Below, in pieces: positions 6,204 through 15,334 of a stretch of DNA of 27,272 nucleotides. Below the pieces are notes generated by a model. That model had not been told where the DNA came from, made no database searches, and saw nothing but the letters and a program-made list of their open reading frames with translations. A program made the translations under genes and the position numbers. How positions within the stretch are numbered: the first letter of the stretch is position 1; each line of letters begins with the position of its first letter. Source of the DNA: JAYTUJ01 sp043744615 (GTDB lineage: Bacteria; Patescibacteriota; Minisyncoccia; Phycocordibacterales; CAIRYW01); NCBI GenBank assembly GCA_043744615.1, contig JAYTUJ010000031.1, positions 1 to 27,272 on the forward strand. Reading direction: 5' to 3'.

Positions 6204-8888
6204 CTATTTTTTATTCCGTGTCCGGTAATCTTTCAAAACTCTCGATAAATATGTTCCGGTATGACTTTTTGGATTATTCGCAACTTGCTCGGGAGTTCCT
6301 TGAGCAACAATGTCTCCGCCTTTATCTCCGCCTTCTGGCCCAATATCAATTACCCAATCGGCTGACTTAATTAAATCAAGGTTGTGTTCAATAACCAAAA
6401 CAGTGTTTCCTTTATCAACTAGTCGTTGGAGAATTTCAATTAATTTTTTTACATCCTCGTAATGCAAACCAATTGTTGGTTCATCCAAAATATACATTGT
6501 CTTTTGCAAATGTGGTCGATATAATTCTGAAGAAATTTTAACTCGCTGTGCTTCTCCACCCGAAAGCGTTGTTGCCGATTGACCTAATTGTAAATATCCC
6601 AAACCTACTTCTTCAAGAGTCTTTAGACGATCGTGAATTGCGGGAATATCTTCAAAAAATAAAATTGCTTCTTCAACAGTCATTTTTAGAATATCGTAAA
6701 TGCTTTTCTTTTTATATTTCACATCCAAAGTTTCTTTCATGAATCGTTTTCCTTGGCAGACATCACAGGTTACATACACCGTTGGCAAAAAGTGCATTTC
6801 GACTTCAATCATTCCGTTTCCTTGGCACGTTTCGCATCGCCCACCTTTTACGTTAAACGAAAATCGATTCGCTTTCCACCCACGAACTCGTGCATCTTCA
6901 CTTGAAGCAAATAAATCTCGAATATGAGTCCATGAACCAGTGTATGTTGCAGGGTTTGATCGGGGAGTTCGTCCGATTGCAGATTGATCAATTAAAATTG
7001 TTCGTCCAATATATTCAGTACCCGTAAATGAAGTACAATTGAAAATATCATTTGTTCGATATCTTTTATCCATTCGAGCGAGCAAGTTTTTGTGAATTAT
7101 TTCATACACAAAAGAAGATTTTCCAGAACCTGATACTCCGGTAACTGCAACAAATCGAGCAAGTGGAATTTCTGTATTTAAATTTTTAATATTAAATACT
7201 TTTCCTCCGGCAATTCGAAGTTTTCCTTTATCAACATCACGTCGTTCTTGTGGAACATCGACAAATTCTTCACCTCGCAAGTATGCAAGAGTTTGTGAAC
7301 CTGATACATTTTTCTTTGCGGTTAATAATTCATCAAGATATCCTGACACAACAACTTCTCCTCCATGCACACCTGCCCCCGGACCAATATCAATAATATA
7401 ATCTGATGCAAAAATAGTGTCTTCATCATGTTCAACAATTAAAATAGTGTTTCCTGCGTCGCGTAAGTTTGTGAGTGTTTTAATTAATCGGTCGTTGTCG
7501 CGAGAATGTAAACCAATCGTTGGCTCATCAAGTACATACAATGCACCAACTAAACCAGAACCAAGTTGAGAAGCTAATCGAATACGCTGAGCTTCACCAC
7601 CTGACAATGTATTTGCTCGACGATCGAGTGATAAATATTCAATACCAACATCAATCATAAACTGCAAACGATTTTGAATTTCTTTTACAATTACTTTAGA
7701 AATTTCTGTATCTTTATTTGAAAGTTTTAATTCATCAAAAAATTCTTGGCATTCAGAAATTGGTTTTCCAACTAAACTAACAATATTAATTCCACTCGTT
7801 TGAGTATCTTCTAATTTACTTTTTTGATTTGTTTGTGTGTTTTCTAAAAATACATGCAGTGCTTCGGGTCGTAATCGGGCTCCGTTACAAACTTTGCACG
7901 ATTCGTTTCCAAAAAAATGACGAGTTCCTAAACCATTACATTCGGGACACGCCCCGTATGGTGAGTTGAACGAAAACAATCGTGGCTCAACTTCAGGATA
8001 TGAAAACCCGTCATACGGACACATAAATTTAGATGAAATTAAATGGTCGCTTAATGGAGTTTTGATTCGTACCAAACCATCTGACTCATGTAAGGCACGT
8101 TCTACCGCCTCACTTAATCGTTCTTCAAAGTTTTGTGGATTATCTTTTATTTCTGTAATATAAAATTCATCTACCATCACATCGATGTCATGTTTTTTTG
8201 TTTTAGAAAGAACAATTTGTTCTCGAAGTTTTTTTACTTCTCCATCAATTAATACTCGTTCATAGCCTTTTCCGAGTAAGTCATAGAGCATTTGATAGTA
8301 TTCCCCTTTTCGCCCAACAACCAGTGGAGCATAAATTTGAAACGTTGTTTTATCAATCGAAACTCCCATCACTTTTTTTATAGTTGGTGAAGCATTTTTT
8401 TCATCGCCAACAGAGTGAACAACTTTTCGGATTGTTTCTAAAATTTCTTCTTTTGAAAGTCGTTCGATAAGTCGTCCACATTCTAAACATCGTGGTTTAC
8501 CAACTCGAGCATACAAAATACGCATGTAGTCATAAATTTCAGTAATTGTTGCTACGGTTGAACGTGGATTATTTGATCGTGATTTTTGATCAATAGAAAT
8601 TGCTGGTGAGAGACCGATAATTTCATCAACATCGGGTTTATCCATTTGTTTCAAAAATTGTCGTGCGTAGGCAGAAAGTGATTCAACGTATCGTCGTTGA
8701 CCTTCGGCAAAAATAGTATCAAATGCTAACGAAGATTTTCCAGAACCAGAAAGCCCTGTAAATACAATCATTTTATTTCGAGGCATTTCGACAGTGATAT
8801 TTTTTAGATTATGCGTTCGCGCACCACGAACAATTATCTTTTCGATACCTTCATTAAATTCATGTTTTCTTTCTTTTTTTTCTGACAT
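6204..8888 (-). CDS. uvrA: UvrA excinuclease ATPase, 894 aa
   Basis: UvrA is the damage-sensing dimer of nucleotide excision repair, which loads UvrB. Two ABC modules are visible: Walker A GLSGSGKSS (45-53) with signature LSGGEAQRIRLAS (428-440) and LDEPTIGL (453-460), then Walker A GVSGSGKSS (584-592) with LSGGEAQRV (775-783) and LDEPTIGL (801-808). The C-terminal zinc finger Cys684/687/708/711 is complete. In the N-terminal finger the usual second cysteine is Asp293 (CPYDG), while Cys290, 314 and 317 remain; an extra CKVC (331-334) is nearby. The start at 8888 lies 12 bp after the acidic 128-aa gene, and the same strand run includes uvrB. Length is slightly below the usual 940 or so. Confidence 0.97.
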   Translation of the reverse strand: MSEKKERKHEFNEGIEKIIVRGARTHNLKNITVEMPRNKMIVFTGLSGSGKSSLAFDTIFAEGQRRYVESLSAYARQFLKQMDKPDVDEIIGLSPAISIDQKSRSNNPRSTVATITEIYDYMRILYARVGKPRCLECGRLIERLSKEEILETIRKVVHSVGDEKNASPTIKKVMGVSIDKTTFQIYAPLVVGRKGEYYQMLYDLLGKGYERVLIDGEVKKLREQIVLSKTKKHDIDVMVDEFYITEIKDNPQNFEERLSEAVERALHESDGLVRIKTPLSDHLISSKFMCPYDGFSYPEVEPRLFSFNSPYGACPECNGLGTRHFFGNESCKVCNGARLRPEALHVFLENTQTNQKSKLEDTQTSGINIVSLVGKPISECQEFFDELKLSNKDTEISKVIVKEIQNRLQFMIDVGIEYLSLDRRANTLSGGEAQRIRLASQLGSGLVGALYVLDEPTIGLHSRDNDRLIKTLTNLRDAGNTILIVEHDEDTIFASDYIIDIGPGAGVHGGEVVVSGYLDELLTAKKNVSGSQTLAYLRGEEFVDVPQERRDVDKGKLRIAGGKVFNIKNLNTEIPLARFVAVTGVSGSGKSSFVYEIIHKNLLARMDKRYRTNDIFNCTSFTGTEYIGRTILIDQSAIGRTPRSNPATYTGSWTHIRDLFASSEDARVRGWKANRFSFNVKGGRCETCQGNGMIEVEMHFLPTVYVTCDVCQGKRFMKETLDVKYKKKSIYDILKMTVEEAILFFEDIPAIHDRLKTLEEVGLGYLQLGQSATTLSGGEAQRVKISSELYRPHLQKTMYILDEPTIGLHYEDVKKLIEILQRLVDKGNTVLVIEHNLDLIKSADWVIDIGPEGGDKGGDIVAQGTPEQVANNPKSHTGTYLSRVLKDYRTRNKK

Positions 8889-8900
8889 ATATTATTTAAA

Positions 8901-9287
8901 CTAAAGTAAACCAGGGCTTTTCTTATATTGATTATAAAATTCAACTATCCCCGTAAAAAGTGCGTCCACATCCCATGTTATTTTACCTTTTGCATTAGGT
9001 TCTGAGCTTTGCGCAATTTGATTTTCTTCACTTAAAAGATAAAAAGTATCTCCTACTGTATGATTCCAAAATATATCTGAATTTGTTTCGTACTCCACAA
9101 AAGGAATATTTGCACCTTCAAAAACTTTTTCAATAAATTTACTAACATAATTTGTAAAATCTGTTTGATTAGTGAACGAAACTTCATTTGCTTCAAATTC
9201 GGGCAGAAGTGCTTCAAAACTTTCACCCAAACTTTCAAGACCTTTTTCAAAAGATATTTCGTTTGCTGATTGTTCTTGTTGAGTCAT
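8901..9287 (-). CDS. Acidic orphan between uvrB and uvrA, 128 aa
   Basis: I do not recognise this protein. By count it has 22 Asp/Glu, 7 Lys and no Arg, for a net charge near -15. There is no signal peptide or membrane segment. The first half looks helical (SFEKGLESLGESFEALLPEFE); the second has aromatic patches (DIFWNHTVGDTFYLL and VEFYNQYKKSPGLL). It sits 21 bp after uvrB and 12 bp before uvrA, on the same strand. It also has a TATAAT 6 nt before its ATG, so it may be made separately with uvrA. The position suggests a link with UvrA/UvrB. A DNA-mimic or accessory role is speculation. Confidence 0.7.
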   Translation of the reverse strand: MTQQEQSANEISFEKGLESLGESFEALLPEFEANEVSFTNQTDFTNYVSKFIEKVFEGANIPFVEYETNSDIFWNHTVGDTFYLLSEENQIAQSSEPNAKGKITWDVDALFTGIVEFYNQYKKSPGLL

Positions 9288-9293
9288 AAAATG

Positions 9294-9299
9294 ATTATA
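9294..9299 (-). promoter_or_regulatory. -10 box before the acidic orphan and uvrA
   Basis: TATAAT on the minus strand ends 6 nt (CATTTT) before the ATG at 9287, in the 21-bp gap after uvrB. The -35 region is only A-rich, so the call rests on the perfect -10 box and its spacing. Confidence 0.4.
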
Positions 9300-9308
9300 A
9301 TATAAAAT

Positions 9309-11384
9309 TTATTTTTTTCTTTTAATCTTACCTACTACCGGCATATCTTTCATTTGTTCTTTTCGCGTTTGGAGTGCTAAAATTTCATCTCGTAACACTG
9401 CCGCCGTCTCAAAATCAAGAATTTTTACGGAGGCATTCATTTGGCGTTCTTTTGAGTTTATCATTTTTTCAATTGCAGAAGCTCCTTGTTTTGATTCTAG
9501 TTTTGCGAGCGAAGCGAGGTCGATTCCGACAAGTGCCTTAACTGTTTTTTGGTGTGCGCTTTCGAGCTGTTCAGTAATATCTTTTATTTCTTTAATAATT
9601 GTTTTTGGAGTAATGCCGTGTTCTTTGTTATATGCAAGTTGTATCAAACGACGTCGTTCCGTTTCTTTTATTGCACTTGTTAATGCATCGGTCATAAAGT
9701 CGGCGTATAAAATAACTCGTCCATCAACGTTTCGAGCGGCACGTCCAATAATTTGAATGAGTGATGTTTCTGAACGCAAAAAACCTGCTTTGTCGGCATC
9801 AAGTACACCAATTAATGTAACTTCGGGTAAGTCCAAACCTTCTCGCAACAAGTTTACACCAACAAGAATATCGTAAATTCCCCTTCTAAATTCAGTTAAA
9901 ATTTGAATTCGTTCAATTGTTTTAATATCGCTGTGTAAATATGCAGCTTTCATTTTTTTCTCTTTCAAAAATTCTGAAAGGTCTTCTGCCATTTTTTTGG
10001 TCAGTGTTGTTGCAATCACACGACCACCTTTTTTGATAGCTTTTTCTGCTTCAGCAATAAAATCTGTGATTTGACCTTTGTATGATGCTTTTTCGTTTAC
10101 TGGTTTTACTTCGAGCACAGGATCAATCAAACCAGTTGGTCGAATAATTTGTTGGGCAACATTTGTTGAATTTGCGATTTCAAATTTTCCCGGTGTTGCT
10201 GAAGTAAAAATAACTTGCCCAACTCGTTGTTCAAATTCTTCAAATTTAAGTGGTCGATTATCTTTTGCAGATGGCAATCGAAAACCGTATTCAACAAGAG
10301 TGTTTTTTCGTGATGCATCACCGGCATACATTCCTCCAATTTGTGGAACCGTAACGTGCGATTCATCGATAATCGTCAAAAAGTCTGCTGAACCATCTTC
10401 TTTGTGTGGAAAGTATGAAAGCAATGTATCAGGTGCTTCGCCTTCTGGCTTTCCAGAAAAATGCCTTGAATAGTTTTCAATACCACTACAATATCCAACC
10501 TCGCGAATCATCGCTAAGTCGTAACTAGTTCGACGTTTTATTCGATCAGCTTCTAATACCTTCTTTTCTTTTTGAAATTTCTTTAATTGTTCGTCGAGTT
10601 CTTTTTTAATTGTTTCAATTGCACGTTTTTGTTGTGCTTCTTCGGTAATAAAATGTTTTGCAGGGAAAATAAAAACGTTTGGTTGTTCTTTTATTAATTC
10701 ACGTGTGATTGCATCAATTTGTGCGATTCGAGAAATCGTATCACCATCAAAATCAAATCGATATAATACTTTTTCGTTAACGGGCATCATTTCGACAGAG
10801 TTTCCGAGTGCCCGAAACAATCCAGGTTTTAAATCTGCAGTTGTTCGCTCAAAATGAATCTGTACTAATTTTCGAACTAATTCGTTTCGACTTAATTTTT
10901 CACCGCCAACAATTTTTAAATTTACTTTTTCATATTGTTCAGGAGAACCTAACCCATAAATACATGAAACTGATGCGACAATAATCACATCTTTTCGAGT
11001 TAATAATGCTTGCGTTGAAGCGTGTCGAAGTCGCTCAATTTCCTCATTAATTTGAGATTCTTTTTCAATATACGTATCAGTGTGGGGCATGTATGCCTCG
11101 GGTTGATAGTAGTCGTAGTACGAAACAAAATAATGAACCGCGTTTTCAGGAAAAAACTCTTTAAACTCTTGCGCAAGCTGTGCTGCAAGAGTTTTATTGT
11201 GAGCAATTACCAATGTTGGCTTACCAACTAAAGCAATAATTTCTGCTGCAGTTTTGGTTTTACCAGAGCCTGTAACGCCCAAAAGAGTCTGATATCTCAG
11301 ACCCTCTTTGATTCCTTTTAACAGCGAGGCAATAGCTTTTGGCTGATCCCCCGCTGGTTTCATTCCATCGCGAATTTTAAACAC
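9309..11384 (-). CDS. uvrB: UvrB helicase-like excinuclease subunit, 691 aa
   Basis: UvrB verifies damage and recruits UvrC. Numbering from the TTG at 11390, Walker A is at 38-45 (GVTGSGKT), the damage-probing beta-hairpin segment YYDYYQPEAYMP at 91-102, the DESH box at 342-345, helicase motif VNLLREGLDLPEV later, and a C-terminal UVR hairpin (about 645-685) that meets UvrC. The frame opens at a TTG at 11390. I prefer the GTG at 11384, which gives the family-typical start MFKIRDGMKPAGDQP; the TTG overlaps the -10 box. It follows the 211-aa gene by 14 bp. Length is normal. Confidence 0.95.
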   Translation of the reverse strand: MFKIRDGMKPAGDQPKAIASLLKGIKEGLRYQTLLGVTGSGKTKTAAEIIALVGKPTLVIAHNKTLAAQLAQEFKEFFPENAVHYFVSYYDYYQPEAYMPHTDTYIEKESQINEEIERLRHASTQALLTRKDVIIVASVSCIYGLGSPEQYEKVNLKIVGGEKLSRNELVRKLVQIHFERTTADLKPGLFRALGNSVEMMPVNEKVLYRFDFDGDTISRIAQIDAITRELIKEQPNVFIFPAKHFITEEAQQKRAIETIKKELDEQLKKFQKEKKVLEADRIKRRTSYDLAMIREVGYCSGIENYSRHFSGKPEGEAPDTLLSYFPHKEDGSADFLTIIDESHVTVPQIGGMYAGDASRKNTLVEYGFRLPSAKDNRPLKFEEFEQRVGQVIFTSATPGKFEIANSTNVAQQIIRPTGLIDPVLEVKPVNEKASYKGQITDFIAEAEKAIKKGGRVIATTLTKKMAEDLSEFLKEKKMKAAYLHSDIKTIERIQILTEFRRGIYDILVGVNLLREGLDLPEVTLIGVLDADKAGFLRSETSLIQIIGRAARNVDGRVILYADFMTDALTSAIKETERRRLIQLAYNKEHGITPKTIIKEIKDITEQLESAHQKTVKALVGIDLASLAKLESKQGASAIEKMINSKERQMNASVKILDFETAAVLRDEILALQTRKEQMKDMPVVGKIKRKK

Positions 11385-11389
11385 ACCCA

Positions 11390-11398
11390 ATTATAGCA
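11390..11398 (-). promoter_or_regulatory. Extended -10 promoter of uvrB
   Basis: On the minus strand TGCTATAAT gives an extended -10 element ending 5 nt (TGGGT) before the preferred GTG start. The -35 at 17-nt spacing is poor (TAGAAG), which an extended -10 can compensate. It predicts a leaderless GTG-start mRNA and gives uvrB its own transcript within the long run. Confidence 0.5.
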
Positions 11399-12034
11399 CT
11401 ATTTTATTTCTTCTTCTAGATTAAAGCCTACTTTTATCTTATTATGTTCTAAATCATTTCGTTTTGACACTTCTTCAAGTTCTTCCGAATTAATTACCTT
11501 CAATGAAAATAAAAATTCGGCTGTTTCTGTTGATAATGTTTTACGAGCTTCCGGATTAAAATATTTCTTTTTTAAGTACGAATTTCTATGTGCGTAGATT
11601 TCTTCGATTATATGATTTGCTTGTTTATCATTAAAAATTGTAAAGTAAGAATCGTACCCTTTTAAAAGGATAACTTTCTGCTTAACTAGAAAAGAGTAGC
11701 AGAAAAATAAAATAAAAAGAACAGTGGCTAGGATAGAATGTATAACGGTAACGTGATCGTTAGGATTACTATTTGATCCTACAATAATAAAAATACCTAA
11801 CAATGAAAGAAAAACAACGTATATTAAAACTTTAAAAAGTTTTTCACCGAAAGACTGTATTCTACTTTTGTAAACTTTTTGATTGGTGATATTAGAATAA
11901 GATATAAAAGATTCTTCTATTTCAGGTTCTTTTCCAAACTTCTTATCGTAAAATTTATAATTTAAACCCGTTTCTTTTAAATCAAGAATGACCTCAGAAT
12001 TTAGTAAACCTTTTTTAATTTGTTTAAATTCCAT
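11399..12034 (-). CDS. Two-TM membrane protein, possibly a split bacterial-PH-like fold, 211 aa
   Basis: The N-terminal 60 residues look like beta strands (EVILDLKETGLNYKFYD). Two membrane helices follow (about 67-86 and 97-117), then VILLKGYDSYFTIFN and a helix ending EEIYAHRNSYLKKKYF. This arrangement resembles bacterial PH-like domains interrupted by a membrane hairpin, which I state only as a possibility. The acidic C-terminus ends NLEEEIK. It starts 15 bp after the LOG gene and stops 14 bp before uvrB, with the uvrB -10 box abutting its stop. TATAAT lies only 3 nt before its ATG, too close for a normal start. Function unknown. Confidence 0.6.
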   Translation of the reverse strand: MEFKQIKKGLLNSEVILDLKETGLNYKFYDKKFGKEPEIEESFISYSNITNQKVYKSRIQSFGEKLFKVLIYVVFLSLLGIFIIVGSNSNPNDHVTVIHSILATVLFILFFCYSFLVKQKVILLKGYDSYFTIFNDKQANHIIEEIYAHRNSYLKKKYFNPEARKTLSTETAEFLFSLKVINSEELEEVSKRNDLEHNKIKVGFNLEEEIK

Positions 12035-12049
12035 AGAATTATATTTTTA

Positions 12050-12718
12050 CTACTCTCTTTGTAGTGGTGCGTTTTTCACAATACGAACCATTTCTTCAAT
12101 ATCATCAGTGATTGTGTATAAATCCATATCAACAGCATCGATAGTTGCCTCTTCTTCACACAATGTTTCTTTGATAAATGTTTGAAATTTACTCCAAAAT
12201 TCTACACCGTATAAAATGACCGGGATTTTTTCAATTTTTCTGGTTTGAATCAAAGTTAAGATTTCGGTAAGTTCATCGAGAGTTCCAAATCCTCCTGGGA
12301 AATAAACATAGCATTCAGAACCAAATGTCATTAACACTTTTCGAGAGAAAAAATGATGAAAACCAATTGATCGACTTAAATAAGGGTTATCTTTTTGTTC
12401 GCATGGTAGTTCAATTGTGTATCCGATTGACTCACCGTCTGCTTCATATGCACCTCGGTTTGCAGCTTCCATAATTCCTGGGCCTCCTCCGGTAATAACT
12501 GCGTAATCTAATTCTTTTACAACTCGCGAAGTAAATTCTTGTGCCGCTTGGTAATATTTATTTGTTTCCAAAAAACGAGCAGATCCAAAAACAGTTACTG
12601 CTTTTTTATAACTTGAAACAAAATCAAAACCTGTCTTAAATTCTTGATTAATTAAAGCGAGTCGTTCTGCTTGATTTTTAGGATGGAAATATATTCGTTT
12701 GTATTCTGATTCGTTCAT
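12050..12718 (-). CDS. LOG family (TIGR00730-type) nucleotide 5'-monophosphate phosphoribohydrolase, 222 aa
   Basis: A Rossmann-like protein of the group once labelled lysine decarboxylase and now known as LOG, which cleaves N6-modified AMP to a free base and ribose phosphate. It shows GGGPGIMEAAN (77-87), the conserved Arg126-Lys127 pair, and the diagnostic PGGFGTLDE (141-149) with the catalytic glutamate. Length is normal. In bacteria without cytokinins the physiological substrate is usually unclear, and a general purine-nucleotide role is possible. It lies 25 bp downstream of tgt. The family is sure; the substrate is not. Confidence 0.88.
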   Translation of the reverse strand: MNESEYKRIYFHPKNQAERLALINQEFKTGFDFVSSYKKAVTVFGSARFLETNKYYQAAQEFTSRVVKELDYAVITGGGPGIMEAANRGAYEADGESIGYTIELPCEQKDNPYLSRSIGFHHFFSRKVLMTFGSECYVYFPGGFGTLDELTEILTLIQTRKIEKIPVILYGVEFWSKFQTFIKETLCEEEATIDAVDMDLYTITDDIEEMVRIVKNAPLQRE

Positions 12719-12743
12719 GATTTTTTTAGGAATTATGCTTTTT

Positions 12744-14015
12744 TTATACTTCTTTTTTATTTTTATAGTATCTTTCTATAAATTGCTTTTTCATTTGATG
12801 AAAATCACCGGTCAATAAAGCAGTTCTCATATCATCTACTAAATGAACGATAAAGTAAAGATTGTGAATTGATGCAAGCGTTGCTGCAAACATTTCATCC
12901 GCATGAAAAAGATGTGAAATGTATGCTCGACTGTACTGTTTACATGTGTAGCAAGCGCATTCTGTATCAATCGGCGTTTGGTCGCTGCGATATTGAGCGT
13001 TAAAAATGTTTATACGCCCGTCTCGCGAGTATAATGTGCCGTTTCGAGCCATTCGTGTGGGTGCAACACAATCAAAGGTGTCACAACCGTTTTCTACTCC
13101 CATGAACAAATCCATCGGCTCACCGATACCAAGCAAATGTCGAGGTTTTTCTTTTGGTAAAATAGCGTTTACCCAACCAACTGCTTCAGACATATCTTCT
13201 TTTGAAAAAGAACCACCAATACCGAATCCGTCAAAATCAATTGCCGAAATCGCACGTGCGCTTTCTTCGCGTAATTCTTTAAATTGCCCACCTTGAACAA
13301 CTCCAAACAAACCTTGTGTGTTTTTATATTCAGATTTTTGATGAAAATCAAAACAGCGTTTTGCCCATCGATGAGTTCGTTCGAGCGCCTCTTTTTGATA
13401 CTGCAACGATTCTAGTGGTGATGTACATTCATCAAATGTAAAGATAATATCTGCACCGATATTATGTTGAATTTCAATTGATTTTTCGGGAGTAAAAAAA
13501 TGAGCACTTCCGTCAATATGTGAACGAAACATAACTCCGTCAGCATCAATTTGTGCCATTGGAATTATATCTTCATCATTTTGCCGACTGTCTCTTTTTT
13601 CTTTTGCACTTAAACTCGCTTTTGATTTTGGATCTTCTAATTGTTTTTCGTCTAATTCTTTTCCAGCCTTTACAAGTTTTGTAATATTTTTTCCGTATGC
13701 AGCACCTAAAGAAAAAACTTGAAACCCTCCGGAATCAGTAACTGTCGGGCCTTCCCATTTCATAAACTTCTCAAGACCTCCTGAATTTTTAATCAATTCT
13801 TCACCAGGCTGTAAATACAAATGATAGGTGTTTGCTAAAACAACTTGCGCACCAAGCTCTTTCACCTGTTCTGGTGAAAGAGCTTTTATAGTACCTTTTG
13901 TTCCTACTGTAACAAACGCTGGAGTTTTTATTATTCCATGAGGTGTTGAAATTTCACCAACGCGGGCATTACTATGTGTATCTTCATATTCTATCTTAAA
14001 CGAAATTGCCCTCAC
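12744..14015 (-). CDS. tgt: tRNA-guanine transglycosylase with a charged insertion, 423 aa
   Basis: Tgt exchanges guanine-34 for a 7-deazaguanine precursor in queuosine tRNAs. Visible are Asp94 in TVTDSGGFQ, the substrate segment GLFGVVQGGQ (235-244), the nucleophile region CDTFDCVAPTR (311-321), and the zinc site Cys353, Cys355, Cys358 and His384 with the exact bacterial spacing. Between FSLG and VMFRSHIDG (about 104-160) lies an insertion of roughly 45 residues, lysine- and glutamate-rich, compared with canonical bacterial Tgt. The start is a GTG at 14015 without an SD motif, 13 bp after the FKBP stop. No other queuosine gene is in the window. Confidence 0.93.
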   Translation of the reverse strand: MRAISFKIEYEDTHSNARVGEISTPHGIIKTPAFVTVGTKGTIKALSPEQVKELGAQVVLANTYHLYLQPGEELIKNSGGLEKFMKWEGPTVTDSGGFQVFSLGAAYGKNITKLVKAGKELDEKQLEDPKSKASLSAKEKRDSRQNDEDIIPMAQIDADGVMFRSHIDGSAHFFTPEKSIEIQHNIGADIIFTFDECTSPLESLQYQKEALERTHRWAKRCFDFHQKSEYKNTQGLFGVVQGGQFKELREESARAISAIDFDGFGIGGSFSKEDMSEAVGWVNAILPKEKPRHLLGIGEPMDLFMGVENGCDTFDCVAPTRMARNGTLYSRDGRINIFNAQYRSDQTPIDTECACYTCKQYSRAYISHLFHADEMFAATLASIHNLYFIVHLVDDMRTALLTGDFHQMKKQFIERYYKNKKEV

Positions 14016-14028
14016 AAAAAGTAACGAG

Positions 14029-14592
14029 TTAATTTTTTATTGCAACAACTTCCATATCAAATACCAAGGTAGAATTTGCGGGAATAACTCCTCCAACCGC
14101 TTGATTACCGTATCCAAGTGCTGAAGGAATCACAAGGTGTCGTTTGCCACCTAATTTCATTCCTTGTAAGCCAAGTTCCCACCCCGCAATAACTTGTCCG
14201 AGTCCAACAGTTACTTGAATTGGTTGATTTCGATCGTATGAACTATCAAATTTTGTTCCATTAGTAAGTGTTCCTGTGTAATGAACTAATACGGTGTCAC
14301 CTGTTTTTATAGCATTTCCTGTTCCAATAACAGAATCTGTAATTTGCAAACCTTCTTTTGTTGTAATTGTTTTTGATGGTTCCATTGTAACTTTATTTAC
14401 TTGATCATTAGTTTCCATTTTTCCTTTTAACATATCATTCGTACTTGTTGACGTATCAATGCCAGTGATTGTTGCTTTGATATCGTCTTTGTTTTCAGAT
14501 TTATTTTTATTACTCATATATCCAAATATAAACAAACCTGCGATAACAATTACTGTAGAAACGAGTATGATTTTTTGTTGTTTTGAATCCAT
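14029..14592 (-). CDS. Membrane-anchored FKBP-type peptidyl-prolyl isomerase, 187 aa
   Basis: Residues 8-25 form one hydrophobic helix with no lipobox, so the protein is probably anchored facing outward. A Thr/Ser/Lys-rich linker (about 30-75) leads to a complete FKBP domain at 78-187. Motifs include LVHYTGTLTNGTKFDSS, the GLGQVIAGWELGLQGM block that forms the active site, and the typical PSALGYGNQAVGGVIPANS loop. It likely speeds proline isomerisation in exported proteins. It lies 41 bp after the DoxX-like gene and 13 bp before tgt. Confidence 0.93.
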   Translation of the reverse strand: MDSKQQKIILVSTVIVIAGLFIFGYMSNKNKSENKDDIKATITGIDTSTSTNDMLKGKMETNDQVNKVTMEPSKTITTKEGLQITDSVIGTGNAIKTGDTVLVHYTGTLTNGTKFDSSYDRNQPIQVTVGLGQVIAGWELGLQGMKLGGKRHLVIPSALGYGNQAVGGVIPANSTLVFDMEVVAIKN

Positions 14593-14633
14593 ATTATGTT
14601 TTTAATTATTACCTATACACATTATTGTAACCT

Positions 14634-15326
14634 CTAGTAGAAACTCTTACAATCACATCGTTTTTTCCACCACCATGGGTATAAACCCGTCACTCGAGTA
14701 AATACATCGTAGATAAGTAAACAAATAATCAAACATGGTAACAGAGCAATTAACGCACCAAAACTAGAATAGGTGCTTGTATCGACAAGGAGGAAAAAAG
14801 AAACCAGTGTCATTATCGTCGAAACAGTAACAACGTATCCAGGAAATCGAACCGGATAATACAAAGCAAAAAAACCTATTTTGTAAGGCTTAAACCAATA
14901 GTGCCCTTTTCGATGATGAATTAAACAAAGTGACCTAAGTTCGTGTGAGGCAACAACTAAGCTAGCAACAAAGACAAGCATGACTTGTATTAAAGACTGA
15001 CTTTGCATATGTACAAAAAATGCATTATCGCTTAAAAATATTGTTGGAAAAATTAATGCAGAAATGGCTGTAAAAAAATTACTCGTCCAAATCATAACAA
15101 AAGTAAGTGGTAATAAAAATCGAACAAGCAAAGCTGTTCCAATTAATATTTCAACTATTCCAAATAAATGCAAAAATATAGGTTCTGGAAAAATAGGAAA
15201 TATTTTTGCAATAAATAATACAGTGACGCTGTAATTAATTATTTTTAATAGTCCAGACCAAACAAAAAATACACCGATGGCACATCGTAAAAAATCAATG
15301 CTTTTTTCTTTAGTTAAAAGTTTCAT
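14634..15326 (-). CDS. DoxX-like multi-TM membrane protein, 230 aa
   Basis: The first half has four hydrophobic helices in the DoxX/MauE pattern: AIGVFFVWSGLLKI with its conserved Gly-Lys, then LHLFGIVEILIGTALL, ISALIFPTIF, and MLVFVASLVVASHEL. The second half adds two more helices (about 155-180 and 188-210) and ends in a Trp/Cys-rich tail (YPWWWKKRCDCKSFY). DoxX proteins are membrane proteins with suspected redox or quinone roles, generally uncharacterised. It is 8 bp downstream of the DUF2339 gene, so co-transcription is very likely. The family call is moderate, from pattern only. Confidence 0.6.
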   Translation of the reverse strand: MKLLTKEKSIDFLRCAIGVFFVWSGLLKIINYSVTVLFIAKIFPIFPEPIFLHLFGIVEILIGTALLVRFLLPLTFVMIWTSNFFTAISALIFPTIFLSDNAFFVHMQSQSLIQVMLVFVASLVVASHELRSLCLIHHRKGHYWFKPYKIGFFALYYPVRFPGYVVTVSTIMTLVSFFLLVDTSTYSSFGALIALLPCLIICLLIYDVFTRVTGLYPWWWKKRCDCKSFY

Positions 15327-15334
15327 AATTACTG

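Noticed and set aside
10078..10473. 131-aa plus-strand frame opposite uvrB
   Set aside because: Fully antisense to a certain gene; no promoter and no recognisable protein.
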